Under the pieces are notes generated by a model, which was not told where the DNA came from, searched no databases, and worked only from the letters and a program-made list of their open reading frames with translations. The translations under genes and the position numbers were made by a program. Shown here in pieces: positions 1 to 5,999 of a DNA stretch of 12,651 nucleotides; within the stretch, counting starts at the first letter, position 1; each line of letters starts with the position of its first letter. The stretch is from Clostridia bacterium (lineage in GTDB: Bacteria; Bacillota; Clostridia; Christensenellales; UBA1242): the NCBI GenBank assembly GCA_017408305.1, contig JAFQUU010000049.1, positions 1 to 12,651 of the forward strand. Reading direction: 5' to 3'.

Positions 1-1
1 A

Positions 2-79
2 CCAATACTTGCAATGCAGGTTTTGGGTCTTGTCTTTAGATACAAACAATACAAACTTGCAAGGAGGAATACAAAATGA
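2..79 (+). CDS. C-terminal tail of a membrane protein, possibly DUF1538 family (partial)
   Basis: An open frame enters from the left edge and runs 25 codons to a TGA that overlaps the ATG of the next gene (ATGA at 76-79). The residues read PILAMQVLGLVFRYKQYK followed by a basic end, which looks like the end of a last membrane helix (ILAMQVLGLVF) with a positively charged cytoplasmic tail. From memory, DUF1538 membrane proteins of Clostridia often sit directly before a PII-like protein and end in a similar 'PILxxQxLGLxY' helix, so that family is my best guess. The four-base overlap implies translational coupling with the PII-like gene. The frame and stop are seen directly; the family is inferred from 25 residues and a neighbour, so it is tentative. 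Confidence 0.5.
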   Translation, partial: PILAMQVLGLVFRYKQYKLARRNTK

Positions 80-663
80 AAAACATAAACATTATTATCA
101 CAGGCGATGAACTTGCCGATGACCTTAACAAGTTGTTTGACAAGCATAAAATCAAGTATCTTAAATTTTCAAAGTGTAGAGGTTTTTCTGCAAAGTTTAG
201 TGTGATGGAGTTTTTGGGTGTGCAAGACATCAAAAAAACGATGCTTGCTTTTGAAACTTCCGAAACAAAATCAAAAACAATTTCAAGGTTTATAAGAAAA
301 TATTTTAATTATAAAAACAATGGCATTATGTTTGCCTTAAATGGAGAAAGTGCAGTGAGCGAAATTATTTTGTATGTTGCAATAGTCAACAGTGGAAAGG
401 GTGAAAAAGTGGTAGACATTATTCGTAAAAACGCCTTTGCAGGTGCAACAATTTTGGATGCAAGGGGCAATGGGCTTAACACAGAAGAGTTTTTTGGAGT
501 TGAGATTGGAAGCAGTAAAGAAGTTGTGCTTTCTGCAGTGCCACAAAGTTTTCAAAGTGCAATAGAAAACGCAGTAAAAAATGCTTTTAAAGATGAAAAC
601 AGTGATGTTGTTTCTTTTGTTTTGCCTATTTCAAACTTTGACAAACTTCATCAAGATAAATAA
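76..663 (+). CDS. PII-like signalling protein with two PII-type domains
   Basis: This is a 195-residue protein with an excellent ribosome site (AAGGAGG at 61-67, 8 bases before the ATG). The C-terminal half (about residues 96-185) reads like a GlnB/PII domain: strand VAIVNSGKGEKVVDIIRK, then AGATILDARGNG (122-133), the typical start of the T-loop region, a FFGVEI strand, and a last strand VVLSAVPQ with a following helix. The N-terminal half (about 1-90) has the same rhythm in weaker form: INIIITGDELADDLNKLFDKH, a loop, EFLGVQDIKKTMLAF, a helix and GIMFALN. I read it as a diverged first PII-like domain, giving a tandem arrangement. PII proteins sense nucleotides and small metabolites and control transporters or enzymes by contact. 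Coupling to the upstream membrane protein suggests that protein is the partner. Canonical GlnB is about 112 residues, so this is not a plain GlnB, and the T-loop Tyr51 uridylylation site is not recognisable. Confidence 0.75.
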   Translation: MKNINIIITGDELADDLNKLFDKHKIKYLKFSKCRGFSAKFSVMEFLGVQDIKKTMLAFETSETKSKTISRFIRKYFNYKNNGIMFALNGESAVSEIILYVAIVNSGKGEKVVDIIRKNAFAGATILDARGNGLNTEEFFGVEIGSSKEVVLSAVPQSFQSAIENAVKNAFKDENSDVVSFVLPISNFDKLHQDK

Positions 664-692
664 AAAAACAAAAAAATTTTTAAGAAAAATTT

Positions 693-721
693 TTGACAAA
701 ATTAAAAAAAATTGCTATTTT
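693..721 (+). promoter_or_regulatory. SigA-type promoter for the RsgI-like lipoprotein gene
   Basis: A perfect -35 TTGACA (693-698), a 17-base spacer and -10 TATTTT (716-721) are present; TGC just before the -10 makes it an extended -10. The predicted start near 728 lies just upstream of the AGGAGG at 731-736, so the leader would be very short. This gives the lipoprotein gene its own transcription despite sitting only 80 bases after the PII-like gene. Confidence 0.7.
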
Positions 722-743
722 AATAATTGTAGGAGGAAGAAAA

Positions 744-1724
744 ATGAAAAAACTTTTATCAGTTTTAAGTGCATTTGTGATGTGCGTTGCAATGAGTTTT
801 GCCTTTGTTGGCTGTGGTGCAAAACAAGCAAATCAAACGGTTGAACTTTCTATGAACCCAGAAATTGTTTTTGCCCTTGACAGTAATGGCAATGTCACAA
901 GCGTGTCTTACAAAACTGAACAAACAAACCAAATTTTTGTAAATGTAAACTTTGTTGGTCAAAGCCTTGAACAGGCAATGGAAAACTTTGTAAACTATAG
1001 TTTAATTTCTGGCCATGTTAACCTTGCTGGCGAAACTGTTGAAGTGATTGCAAATGCTGGCACAGACCAAAAAATTGCTGACCTTAAAACAAAAACACAA
1101 ACAGCCATTGAAACTGCTTTTGACAAACTTGCAATTGAAGTAGCTTTTACTGGCGAAGCACTTGATGCAGAAGCAGTGAAAGAAGCAATCTATAATCAGG
1201 TTCGTGCACTTGCACCTGAAAAATCAATTGCAGAACTTGACAAAATGACAACAGAACAACTTGTGCAAATCCTCGACCAAAAACAAAAAGAGGTGGCTTC
1301 ACTTACATACAGCCAACTCCAAACCATCTCTGAAAGTTTTATGGATGGTGCAAACACAGCAATAAAAACTGCTCTTGACCAAGCAAACCAGGCTCTTGCA
1401 GTAGCACAGGAAAATCTTGATGCTGCAAAAGAAGCACTTGGCACAAACCTTCAAACCTTACAAACTCTTCTTGATAATGCAAAACAAGCATTTAATCAAG
1501 CAGTAGTGGCTTTCCAAAACAAATATAATGACCTTGTTAGTTCTGCAAAAGCACAGTTTGCAACCTTAAAACAAAACTTGAAATCTGCATTTGACACAGA
1601 AGTTCAAAATGCAAAAACAACTGTTGAAAACTATTTGGATTCAGCACTTGATGCAGAAAACATAACTGCAGAACAAGCACAAAAAATTAAAGACCTTATC
1701 GCACAGTATACACCTGCAGAATAA
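744..1724 (+). CDS. Lipoprotein with RsgI-like extracytoplasmic domain and long helical tail
   Basis: The start at 744 is chosen over an upstream in-frame ATG at 693 because AGGAGG (731-736) is correctly spaced and the protein then begins with a classical signal peptide: MKK, a hydrophobic stretch and FAFVGC|GAK, with lipidation expected at Cys24. Phe at -3 of the lipobox is slightly unusual. The mature protein should be anchored on the outer face of the membrane. Residues about 32-104 (VELSMNPEIVFALDSNGNV, VNVNFVGQSLEQAMENF, GETVEVIANAG) resemble the extracytoplasmic middle domain of clostridial RsgI anti-sigma factors, typically 'SIDINPSIELxxNxxxxV ... LxGKSLxEAI'. Residues about 160-326 are Ala/Gln/Lys-rich heptad-like helices without Cys or Trp, probably a coiled coil. 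There is no cytoplasmic anti-sigma domain and no transmembrane helix, so it is not a full RsgI. It has its own promoter and terminator. The lipoprotein call is firm; the RsgI relation is inferred from motif resemblance. Confidence 0.75.
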   Translation: MKKLLSVLSAFVMCVAMSFAFVGCGAKQANQTVELSMNPEIVFALDSNGNVTSVSYKTEQTNQIFVNVNFVGQSLEQAMENFVNYSLISGHVNLAGETVEVIANAGTDQKIADLKTKTQTAIETAFDKLAIEVAFTGEALDAEAVKEAIYNQVRALAPEKSIAELDKMTTEQLVQILDQKQKEVASLTYSQLQTISESFMDGANTAIKTALDQANQALAVAQENLDAAKEALGTNLQTLQTLLDNAKQAFNQAVVAFQNKYNDLVSSAKAQFATLKQNLKSAFDTEVQNAKTTVENYLDSALDAENITAEQAQKIKDLIAQYTPAE

Positions 1725-1740
1725 TAAAATTTTAATTTAA

Positions 1741-1770
1741 AAAACCACACATTTTGTGTGGTTTTTTCTT
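1741..1770 (+). terminator. Rho-independent terminator of the RsgI-like lipoprotein gene
   Basis: An 11-bp perfect stem (1741-1751 with 1755-1765, core CCACACA/TGTGTGG) with a TTT loop is followed by TTTTTTCTT. It lies 16 bases after the stop codon. Confidence 0.9.
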
Positions 1771-1777
1771 ACTTATC

Positions 1778-1804
1778 AAAAAAACAGGCGTAGTGCCTGT
1801 TTTT
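1778..1804 (-). terminator. Rho-independent terminator of the 145-residue hypothetical gene
   Basis: A 9-bp stem (1781-1789 with 1795-1803, core ACAGGC/GCCTGT) has a 5-base loop. On the minus strand it is followed by a run of T and lies about 6 bases after the stop at 1810. T runs flank both sides, so it may work in both directions as a back-to-back barrier with the terminator at 1741-1770. Confidence 0.85.
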
Positions 1805-1809
1805 CCATT

Positions 1810-2247
1810 TTAAAGTGAAGGGAAGAAAGAACTTTGCTTTTTTGTCTGATCTCTGATAAGTTTTTGAGTGTCAATCATCATAGTTTCAACTTTCAAAAGG
1901 TCTGCAATGCTCATTGATTCAAGATTCACATGCTCATCAATCACAGATTTAATTGGAATTAAATCTGGAATGGTGATTTCATGGTCAGCAAATACAAAGT
2001 TAACAAATTCAAGAAGATTGCTGTCCCTAACAAGACGGTCACGGCCAAGTTGGCAAATAATTTTTGGTGTGATGGCCAGTACATCTTTTTTGCTGTGGAC
2101 TTCGCTATTATACAAAAACAAAACATTTTGAGATTTTTTATCTTCAATCGCAAAACGGTAAGTGCCTTTTAAAGTGTCGTTAGGGCAGTAGTATAAATGG
2201 ATTTTTTTGATTTTGATTTCAATTTCATCATTAAAATTTGCGTTCAT
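1810..2247 (-). CDS. Hypothetical 145-residue cytoplasmic protein
   Basis: I do not recognise this family. An in-frame ATG lies 30 bases further upstream, but the start at 2247 has GAGGA seven to eight bases before it (2252-2256), and the upstream ATG would fall within or beside the -10 element of the promoter, so 2247 is preferred. The protein has no signal peptide or membrane segment. Residues 8-60 look beta-rich (EIEIKIKKIHLYYCP, GTYRFAIED, NVLFLYNSEVHS), as in a small barrel or PH-like fold. The C-terminal third (about 103-138) is helical and charged (VIDEHVNLESMSIADLLKV, METMMIDTQKLIRD). There are two cysteines (21, 65) but no metal motif. The gene is a single transcription unit with its own strong promoter and terminator, divergent from the glycosyltransferase gene. 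No function is proposed. Confidence 0.8.
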   Translation of the reverse strand: MNANFNDEIEIKIKKIHLYYCPNDTLKGTYRFAIEDKKSQNVLFLYNSEVHSKKDVLAITPKIICQLGRDRLVRDSNLLEFVNFVFADHEITIPDLIPIKSVIDEHVNLESMSIADLLKVETMMIDTQKLIRDQTKKQSSFFPSL

Positions 2248-2267
2248 ATTTTCCTCTTTATTTATCA

Positions 2268-2296
2268 AAAATATCATGTTTTTAACAAATTGTCAA
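2268..2296 (-). promoter_or_regulatory. SigA-type promoter for the 145-residue hypothetical gene
   Basis: On the minus strand there is a perfect -35 TTGACA (2291-2296), a 17-base spacer and -10 TATTTT (2268-2273) with TGA before it (extended -10). It has the same architecture as the promoter at 693-721. The transcript should start near 2261, about 14 bases before the start codon. Confidence 0.75.
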
Positions 2297-2338
2297 TATC
2301 TCTATTGTGATGCATCGTATTATCTAGGATAAATGCTT

Positions 2339-2347
2339 TGTTAATAT
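2339..2347 (+). promoter_or_regulatory. Extended -10 promoter of the glycosyltransferase gene, probably leaderless
   Basis: TGTTAATAT (TGn plus -10 TAATAT at 2342-2347) ends 6 bases before the ATG at 2354, and no convincing -35 lies 16-19 bases upstream. There is no Shine-Dalgarno sequence before the ATG. The same TTTGTTAATAT string forms the -10 of the nrdD promoter, which supports its being a real promoter element. Transcription would begin at or next to the start codon. A weaker alternative is TTGTGA (2305-2310) with GATAAA (2328-2333). Confidence 0.4.
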
Positions 2348-2353
2348 ATTTAT

Positions 2354-3580
2354 ATGAAAATACATAATATTGAATTATTAGACAATTTTTACACTCATGA
2401 AAAGAAAAACATTGCAATTTTTTCGGATATATTCTATCCAACTCTTGGTGGTGCAACCTTTGTTGTTGACAGTCTTGCAAAAAGTTTGCAAAACAGGCAA
2501 GACTGCAATGTTGTGGTTGTGACAGGACAGGTTAAAAATCATGAAGATAGTGCACCTTATCCAATCATTAGATGCAAAAGTATGCCTATTCCAAAAACAT
2601 TTGGCGATAGTTTGCCTATGCCTAATTATGATAAAAAATTTAAAAATCTCTTAAAAAAGTTAAATCTAGATATAATACATATCCACACTGTGTTTGGAGT
2701 GGCAACATTTGGCATTAGTTTTGCACAAAAGTATAATATACCTATTGTCTTTCATGGGCATAGTAAGTTTAACGAAGAGTATGCCTCTATTTTTAATCAT
2801 AAGTTCAATTTTATTAGTCAAAGGCTTGCAAATCGTGCGTTTAAAATTGTCAATAAGGCAGACCTTGTGTTTACTGTAAGTCGCAACACCAAAGATGTTT
2901 ATTTAACAAGAGGTGGTATTACAAAAGATATTGTTGTGCTTGAAAATGCAACAGACCTTAAACCTACGAATAACGAAGAAGAAGCAAAAAAATACATTTT
3001 TGAAAAGCATGGCATAGATGAAAATCAAAAAAATGTTTTTGTAATTATTACAAGAATAGAGATAAAAACCAAAAATCTTGATTTGTTGCTTGAAAGTCTT
3101 AAAAACATAAAACAGAAAGGCGAAGATTTTAGGCTTTTAGTGGTTGGCGAGGGAAAAGATTTTGCCGAAGTTAAAAAACTTGCCAAATCATTGGGGCTAG
3201 AAAAAGAAGTGGTGCTTGTCGGTCTTGTTAGGGATAGAGAAATCATTAAGTATTATTATAAGCGTGCAGACCTTTTAACATTTCCATCAGTTGTTGATAC
3301 TAGTGCACTTGTTAAGTATGAGGCAGGCACTCAAAAAACTCCAATGCTTGCAATAAAAAACACTGGTGCAAGTGAAGAAATCATCGATAATGTAAACGGC
3401 TTTTTGGCAGATAATACTGTCAAAGCCTACTCGGAAAAACTTTTAGAAATTATTTCAAATCCTGAAAAACTTCAAGAAGTCGCAGACGAGGCACACAAAA
3501 CTTTGTCAAAAAGTTGGGATAATGTTGCAGAAATTTGTGTTAAACACTATGAAGAACTTATAAAAAACAAAAAAGGTTGA
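2354..3580 (+). CDS. GT4-family glycosyltransferase (diacylglycerol glucosyltransferase-like)
   Basis: This 408-residue GT-B-fold enzyme transfers a sugar from a nucleotide sugar. The N-terminal Rossmann domain opens at about residue 18 with KNIAIFSDIFYPTLGGATFVV, the glycine-rich acceptor-side loop typical of GT4. It continues with DIIHIHTVFGVAT and IVFHGHSKF, then ADLVFTVSRNTKD and VVLENATDL at the domain boundary. The C-terminal nucleotide-sugar domain has FVIITRIEIKTKNLDLLLES, LLVVGEGKDFAEVKKLA, FPSVVDTSALVKYEAG (Glu323 at the first Glu of the E-x7-E region) and GASEEIIDNVNGFLA. The DTSALVKYEA and 'NxTDL' segments resemble 1,2-diacylglycerol 3-glucosyltransferases, so a membrane glycolipid role is plausible, but acceptor and donor cannot be read from sequence. 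About 17 residues precede the usual family start. No ribosome site precedes the ATG and no alternative in-frame start exists near residue 18, so this start is accepted with the leaderless promoter. The terminator hairpin begins inside the last codons. Confidence 0.8.
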   Translation: MKIHNIELLDNFYTHEKKNIAIFSDIFYPTLGGATFVVDSLAKSLQNRQDCNVVVVTGQVKNHEDSAPYPIIRCKSMPIPKTFGDSLPMPNYDKKFKNLLKKLNLDIIHIHTVFGVATFGISFAQKYNIPIVFHGHSKFNEEYASIFNHKFNFISQRLANRAFKIVNKADLVFTVSRNTKDVYLTRGGITKDIVVLENATDLKPTNNEEEAKKYIFEKHGIDENQKNVFVIITRIEIKTKNLDLLLESLKNIKQKGEDFRLLVVGEGKDFAEVKKLAKSLGLEKEVVLVGLVRDREIIKYYYKRADLLTFPSVVDTSALVKYEAGTQKTPMLAIKNTGASEEIIDNVNGFLADNTVKAYSEKLLEIISNPEKLQEVADEAHKTLSKSWDNVAEICVKHYEELIKNKKG

Positions 3581-3600
3581 ATGACGGCCTTTTTTATTTT
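3569..3600 (+). terminator. Terminator overlapping the glycosyltransferase stop codon
   Basis: AAAAAAGG (3569-3576) pairs with CCTTTTTT (3588-3595), followed by ATTTT. The 5' arm is part of the coding sequence and the TGA stop lies in the 11-base loop. The stem is A/T-rich and moderately strong. Confidence 0.6.
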
Positions 3601-3614
3601 TAGCACCTTTCAGA

Positions 3615-3650
3615 AACAAAAAAAAATCACCCTAGTTCAAGGTGATTTTT
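3615..3650 (-). terminator. Terminator following the tRNA-fMet 3'-half fragment
   Basis: A 10-bp stem (3622-3631 with 3641-3650, core AATCACC/GGTGATT) and a 9-base loop are followed on the minus strand by a long T run. It is nearly the same hairpin as the one after the intact tRNA (3827-3852), differing in the loop, so it appears to be part of the duplicated segment. Confidence 0.8.
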
Positions 3651-3653
3651 CAC

Positions 3654-3694
3654 TGGTTGCGGGAGATGGATTTGAACCACCGACCTTCGGGTTA
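3654..3694 (-). pseudogene. tRNA-fMet 3'-half fragment (41 nt, identical to the intact gene)
   Basis: These 41 bases match the intact tRNA-fMet at 3861-3901 without a mismatch (43 when the two bases beyond the CCA end are included). The match covers the encoded CCA, the 3' acceptor strand, the T arm, the variable loop and the 3' strand of the anticodon stem. It stops at the third base of the anticodon. No 5' half (acceptor 5' strand, D arm) is found upstream on the minus strand, so it cannot fold as a tRNA. A near copy of the tRNA terminator follows. The arrangement of intact tRNA then 3'-end repeat is what site-specific integration into a tRNA gene leaves behind, though a local tandem duplication would also do. 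A protein-like frame across it is spurious. Confidence 0.85.
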
Positions 3695-3780
3695 GACTTC
3701 GCTTTCGCTTCGTGGCGTTCGCCGGTTTTAAACCTGCTCGGCTTTGAGCTTCCGACTTTCGTCGGGCTTATGCTTGCTTG
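3695..3780. other. GC-rich structured insert between tRNA fragment and intact tRNA
   Basis: These 86 bases are much richer in G+C than the flanking DNA and contain several small dyads: GGCGTTCGCC, GGTTTTAAACC, and CCGAC-TTTC-GTCGG (3752-3765). CTTCG and TTCG motifs recur near the left end. A further A/T hairpin (3793-3800 with 3804-3811) lies between this insert and the intact tRNA's terminator. No start codon with a ribosome site and no credible protein is present. It could be the remnant of an inserted element, a short structured RNA segment, or foreign DNA. Confidence 0.45.
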
Positions 3781-3826
3781 ACAGCAATCATAAAAGTTTT
3801 TGCAAAACTTTCACATAACCCAAAAG

Positions 3827-3852
3827 AAAAAATCACCTTGTTTCAGGTGATT
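3827..3852 (-). terminator. Terminator of the tRNA-fMet gene
   Basis: An 8-bp stem (3831-3838 with 3845-3852, AATCACCT/AGGTGATT) with a 6-base loop is followed on the minus strand by TTTTTTC. It begins 8 bases after the encoded CCA. Confidence 0.85.
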
Positions 3853-3860
3853 ACTTTAAC

Positions 3861-3937
3861 TGGTTGCGGGAGATGGATTTGAACCACCGACCTTCGGGTT
3901 ATGAGCCCGACGAGCTTCCTAGCTGCTCTATCCCGCG
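3861..3937 (-). tRNA. Initiator tRNA-fMet (CAT anticodon)
   Basis: This 77-nt cloverleaf on the minus strand starts CGCGGGA and ends with encoded ACCA. The anticodon loop is CTCATAA. Two hallmarks identify the initiator rather than elongator Met: the first acceptor position is an unpaired C1/A72, and the anticodon stem has three consecutive G-C pairs (TCGGG/CCCGA). The D stem (GAGC/GCTC) and T loop (TTCAAAT) are normal. It carries fMet to the ribosome P site for translation initiation. It is a single-gene unit with a consensus promoter upstream and a hairpin terminator downstream. Its 3' half is exactly repeated at 3654-3694. Confidence 0.97.
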
Positions 3938-3964
3938 ATAGTAGTTTTATAATAAAACAAAGAT

Positions 3965-3993
3965 ATTATACTACTACTATATTGTTTTGTCAA
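3965..3993 (-). promoter_or_regulatory. Full-consensus SigA promoter of tRNA-fMet
   Basis: On the minus strand -35 TTGACA (3988-3993), a 17-base spacer and -10 TATAAT (3965-3970) are all exact consensus. Transcription should start near 3958, about 20 bases before the mature tRNA 5' end. It is the strongest-looking promoter in the window, fitting a highly expressed RNA. Confidence 0.92.
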
Positions 3994-4010
3994 CCATATT
4001 TTAAAAATTT

Positions 4011-4811
4011 TTATTTTTTCTTTAAAAACTCTTTTATATCTTCAATATGTTTAAGCAAAAATGCTTGGTCAGTAGGGTTTAGGATTTTGAGATATTTGGC
4101 TAGATAAACTTTTAAGAATTTATTTAGGCTAAGAAATTTTTGGCTTTCTTTGAAGTAAAGGTTATACAAAAATGAAAGTTGGATAACCATGGTATCAAGT
4201 TTTGTTTTGGAGTATTTTTTTGAAGGAGGCTTAAACTTTTCAACTTCTTTTTTTAATGTTGGGGTAATACCATCAAGAGTGTTTTCAATTTGAAAATCTT
4301 TTTCTGTAATCACCCTTAAAATATCGATTTTGTCTGCATCACGGATTAAGTGCACAAACTTAAGTACCTCTTCAAATGGCATAGGGCAGGGGTGACCCTC
4401 TAGGTAATTTTTAATAAACTTTAAGTCAACATCTTTTTTGTTGTGAAGGTAAATTGCAACATATAAAACTGGGTAAAGAGATTGTTCAATATCAAAATTT
4501 GCAATTTGATTTTCTTCAAACAAAAGTTTGCATGCCATCTCGCCATGGTCAAAACTTGTAAAATCTGAAAAGGTTTTATATTCTGTAAACTGCAAAAACC
4601 TTGCATAGTCATGAAGTAGACCAAGGGCATATGAAAGGTTTTTATTGAGACCCAGTTTTTTTGAAAGTTTGAGGCAAATGTTTGCAACTTTTAAAGAATG
4701 AATATATTTTCTCTTTATTTCACAACAAGAAAAATCAAAATTTTCTTTTACAAATTTTGAAAAAATAATTTTATTTAATTTATTTTTATTGTTTTTTAAT
4801 TTTTCTTTCAT
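4011..4811 (-). CDS. HD-domain phosphohydrolase
   Basis: This 266-residue cytoplasmic protein carries the HD superfamily signature of metal-dependent phosphohydrolases: first His in KYIHSLKVANI (His38), the HD pair in LGLLHDYARF (His67-Asp68), DHG (88-90) that may add a ligand, YLHNKKD (His123), and RDADKID (158-163) supplying the last conserved Asp. The first 30 residues are very Lys/Asn-rich. The residues after about 170 form a helical tail without a recognised domain. HD proteins cleave phosphate bonds in nucleotides or nucleic acids, and the substrate here cannot be told. It begins 6 bases after the DUF362 gene on the same strand, with no clear ribosome site, so it is probably expressed by coupling or reinitiation from that gene. 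No strong terminator follows; read-through toward the tRNA-fMet promoter is possible. Confidence 0.8.
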   Translation of the reverse strand: MKEKLKNNKNKLNKIIFSKFVKENFDFSCCEIKRKYIHSLKVANICLKLSKKLGLNKNLSYALGLLHDYARFLQFTEYKTFSDFTSFDHGEMACKLLFEENQIANFDIEQSLYPVLYVAIYLHNKKDVDLKFIKNYLEGHPCPMPFEEVLKFVHLIRDADKIDILRVITEKDFQIENTLDGITPTLKKEVEKFKPPSKKYSKTKLDTMVIQLSFLYNLYFKESQKFLSLNKFLKVYLAKYLKILNPTDQAFLLKHIEDIKEFLKKK

Positions 4812-4817
4812 ATTTTT

Positions 4818-5993
4818 TTATTTTTTATCTCTTAAATGCACGAGTTTGTAAATAAATCCTGCCTTAACTTTTACAATGCCAAATGGGCAAAGTTCTTGGC
4901 AACAGTAGCACCTTATGCATTTATTGTAATCAATTTTTGCAAATTTATGTCCATCTTTTTTTGTTTCCATAGTGATGGCTTTTACAGGGCAGTGGTTAAA
5001 ACATTTTTGGCAACCTTTGCATTTATGTTTTGATATGACTGGCCTCTTTGTCATAACTTTATGGACAGTGTTTTGAAGAAATTTTGGCACATAGTTTGCG
5101 TAAGGTTTAAAGTTGTTTGGCTCTATGGTTTTAAAATCCTTAAGCACCATGTCTTCAAGTTTTTCTCCAACAACTTCGGTTTCTAGGGTTTCGGAAACAA
5201 GTCCACGCTGAATTGCTTTTTTGATGGTTGGAGTGAACTCAGGGGTAAGCCCAATAATTTGTGTGGCTACAATGTCGCTGTGGATTGCACTTTTTGAAGC
5301 GATAATTGCACCAATAAATTTTGGTGTTCCATTTGACGGGCCAAACCCTTCCATTCCAATTACAGCATCTGTAATATTGAGAACCAGTTTGCCCTCAAGA
5401 TATGTATGAATATCCAAAAGAAAGTCCATAAAGGTGTCAAGGTCTCTGTATTTGCCGTGCATTTCAACTTTGGTAAGCCCTGGGATTATGCCAAACATAT
5501 TTTTTACTGCGTTTGTGTAGCCAGTGAAGGAGTGGGTTTTTAGTTTTGAGAGGTTGATGATGACATCTGCTTTTTCAATTGCTGTGCAGATTGGAAATTT
5601 AAATCCAACCACAGCGTTTGGGTTTTGTGCCTGTTCATGCGAAAAATCTTGGTTGAGTTCTATGTCAAGACTTTCAGCAACTTCTTTAAGGCCACTTGCA
5701 GAGTAAATTGAGTTTATGTAGCCTTGCGTAAACGGTCCACCAGCACTGTCAACAATAAAAGGTGTGGCACCAAATTCTTTAACAAGTTTTGCCACTGCAA
5801 AAACAACTGCTGGGTGTGTTGTCATGGCTTTGTCGGGCGTTGCCTTCATAAGAAGATTTACCTTTAGGGCAACACGCTGGCCTTTTTTAATGAACTGGTC
5901 AATACCACCAAGAAGGTTAATGGCCTCGGCAACTTTTTGATTTACTTCTTCTTGATTGTAAGAAGAGCATTTTACAAGTGAAACTTTTTCCAT
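4818..5993 (-). CDS. DUF362 protein with two C-terminal [4Fe-4S] ferredoxin motifs
   Basis: A 391-residue protein, starting at MEKVSLVKCSSY. An ATG 13 codons upstream (6032) gives an unlikely extension and lies beyond the predicted promoter. The DUF362 domain spans about residues 5-300: RVALKVNLLMKATPDKAMTTHP (metal-site-like region), GATPFIVDSAGGPF, ADVIINLSKLKTHSFTGYTNAVKNMFG and ITDAVIGMEGFGPSNGTP are typical family segments. Two CxxCxxCxxxCP motifs follow (Cys325/328/331/335 and Cys359/362/365/369), each expected to bind a [4Fe-4S] cluster, as in bacterial 2[4Fe-4S] ferredoxins. The last about 20 residues are basic. Family members occur in anaerobes; the reaction is not established, so an electron-transfer role is only inferred from the clusters. 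It is first in a two-gene unit with the HD-domain gene and divergent from nrdDG. No ribosome site precedes it. Confidence 0.88.
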   Translation of the reverse strand: MEKVSLVKCSSYNQEEVNQKVAEAINLLGGIDQFIKKGQRVALKVNLLMKATPDKAMTTHPAVVFAVAKLVKEFGATPFIVDSAGGPFTQGYINSIYSASGLKEVAESLDIELNQDFSHEQAQNPNAVVGFKFPICTAIEKADVIINLSKLKTHSFTGYTNAVKNMFGIIPGLTKVEMHGKYRDLDTFMDFLLDIHTYLEGKLVLNITDAVIGMEGFGPSNGTPKFIGAIIASKSAIHSDIVATQIIGLTPEFTPTIKKAIQRGLVSETLETEVVGEKLEDMVLKDFKTIEPNNFKPYANYVPKFLQNTVHKVMTKRPVISKHKCKGCQKCFNHCPVKAITMETKKDGHKFAKIDYNKCIRCYCCQELCPFGIVKVKAGFIYKLVHLRDKK

Positions 5994-5999
5994 ATATAA

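Larger units (their letters stand above)
3652..3901. repeat. 43-bp perfect direct repeat (3652-3694 and 3859-3901)
   Basis: The two copies are identical over 43 bases and 207 bases apart. A weaker continuation of the similarity covers the terminator hairpins (AATCACC...GGTGATT) beyond the left end of each copy. One copy is the 3' half of the tRNA-fMet gene, the other a free fragment. The right edge of the repeat lies in the anticodon loop, a known integrase crossover position. Confidence 0.85.

Noticed and set aside
693..743. N-terminal extension of the lipoprotein to the ATG at 693
   Set aside because: It would overlap the TTGACA promoter, lacks a ribosome site, and would bury the signal peptide behind 17 residues.
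1080..1700. Possible sequence repeats within the helical tail of the lipoprotein
   Set aside because: Gln/Ala/Lys-rich codons recur, but no repeat unit of fixed length is evident by eye; the pattern is what coiled-coil composition gives.
3581..3781. 66-residue frame containing VAGDGFEPPTFGL
   Set aside because: It runs through the antisense of the tRNA-fMet 3' fragment and its terminator; such 'GFEPPT' peptides are a known artefact of tRNA genes. No ribosome site.
3654..3937. Intron-split or permuted tRNA-fMet spanning the fragment
   Set aside because: A split gene needs a second 5' half upstream of the fragment on the minus strand. The 5' acceptor and D-arm sequence occurs only once, in the intact gene, which is complete by itself.
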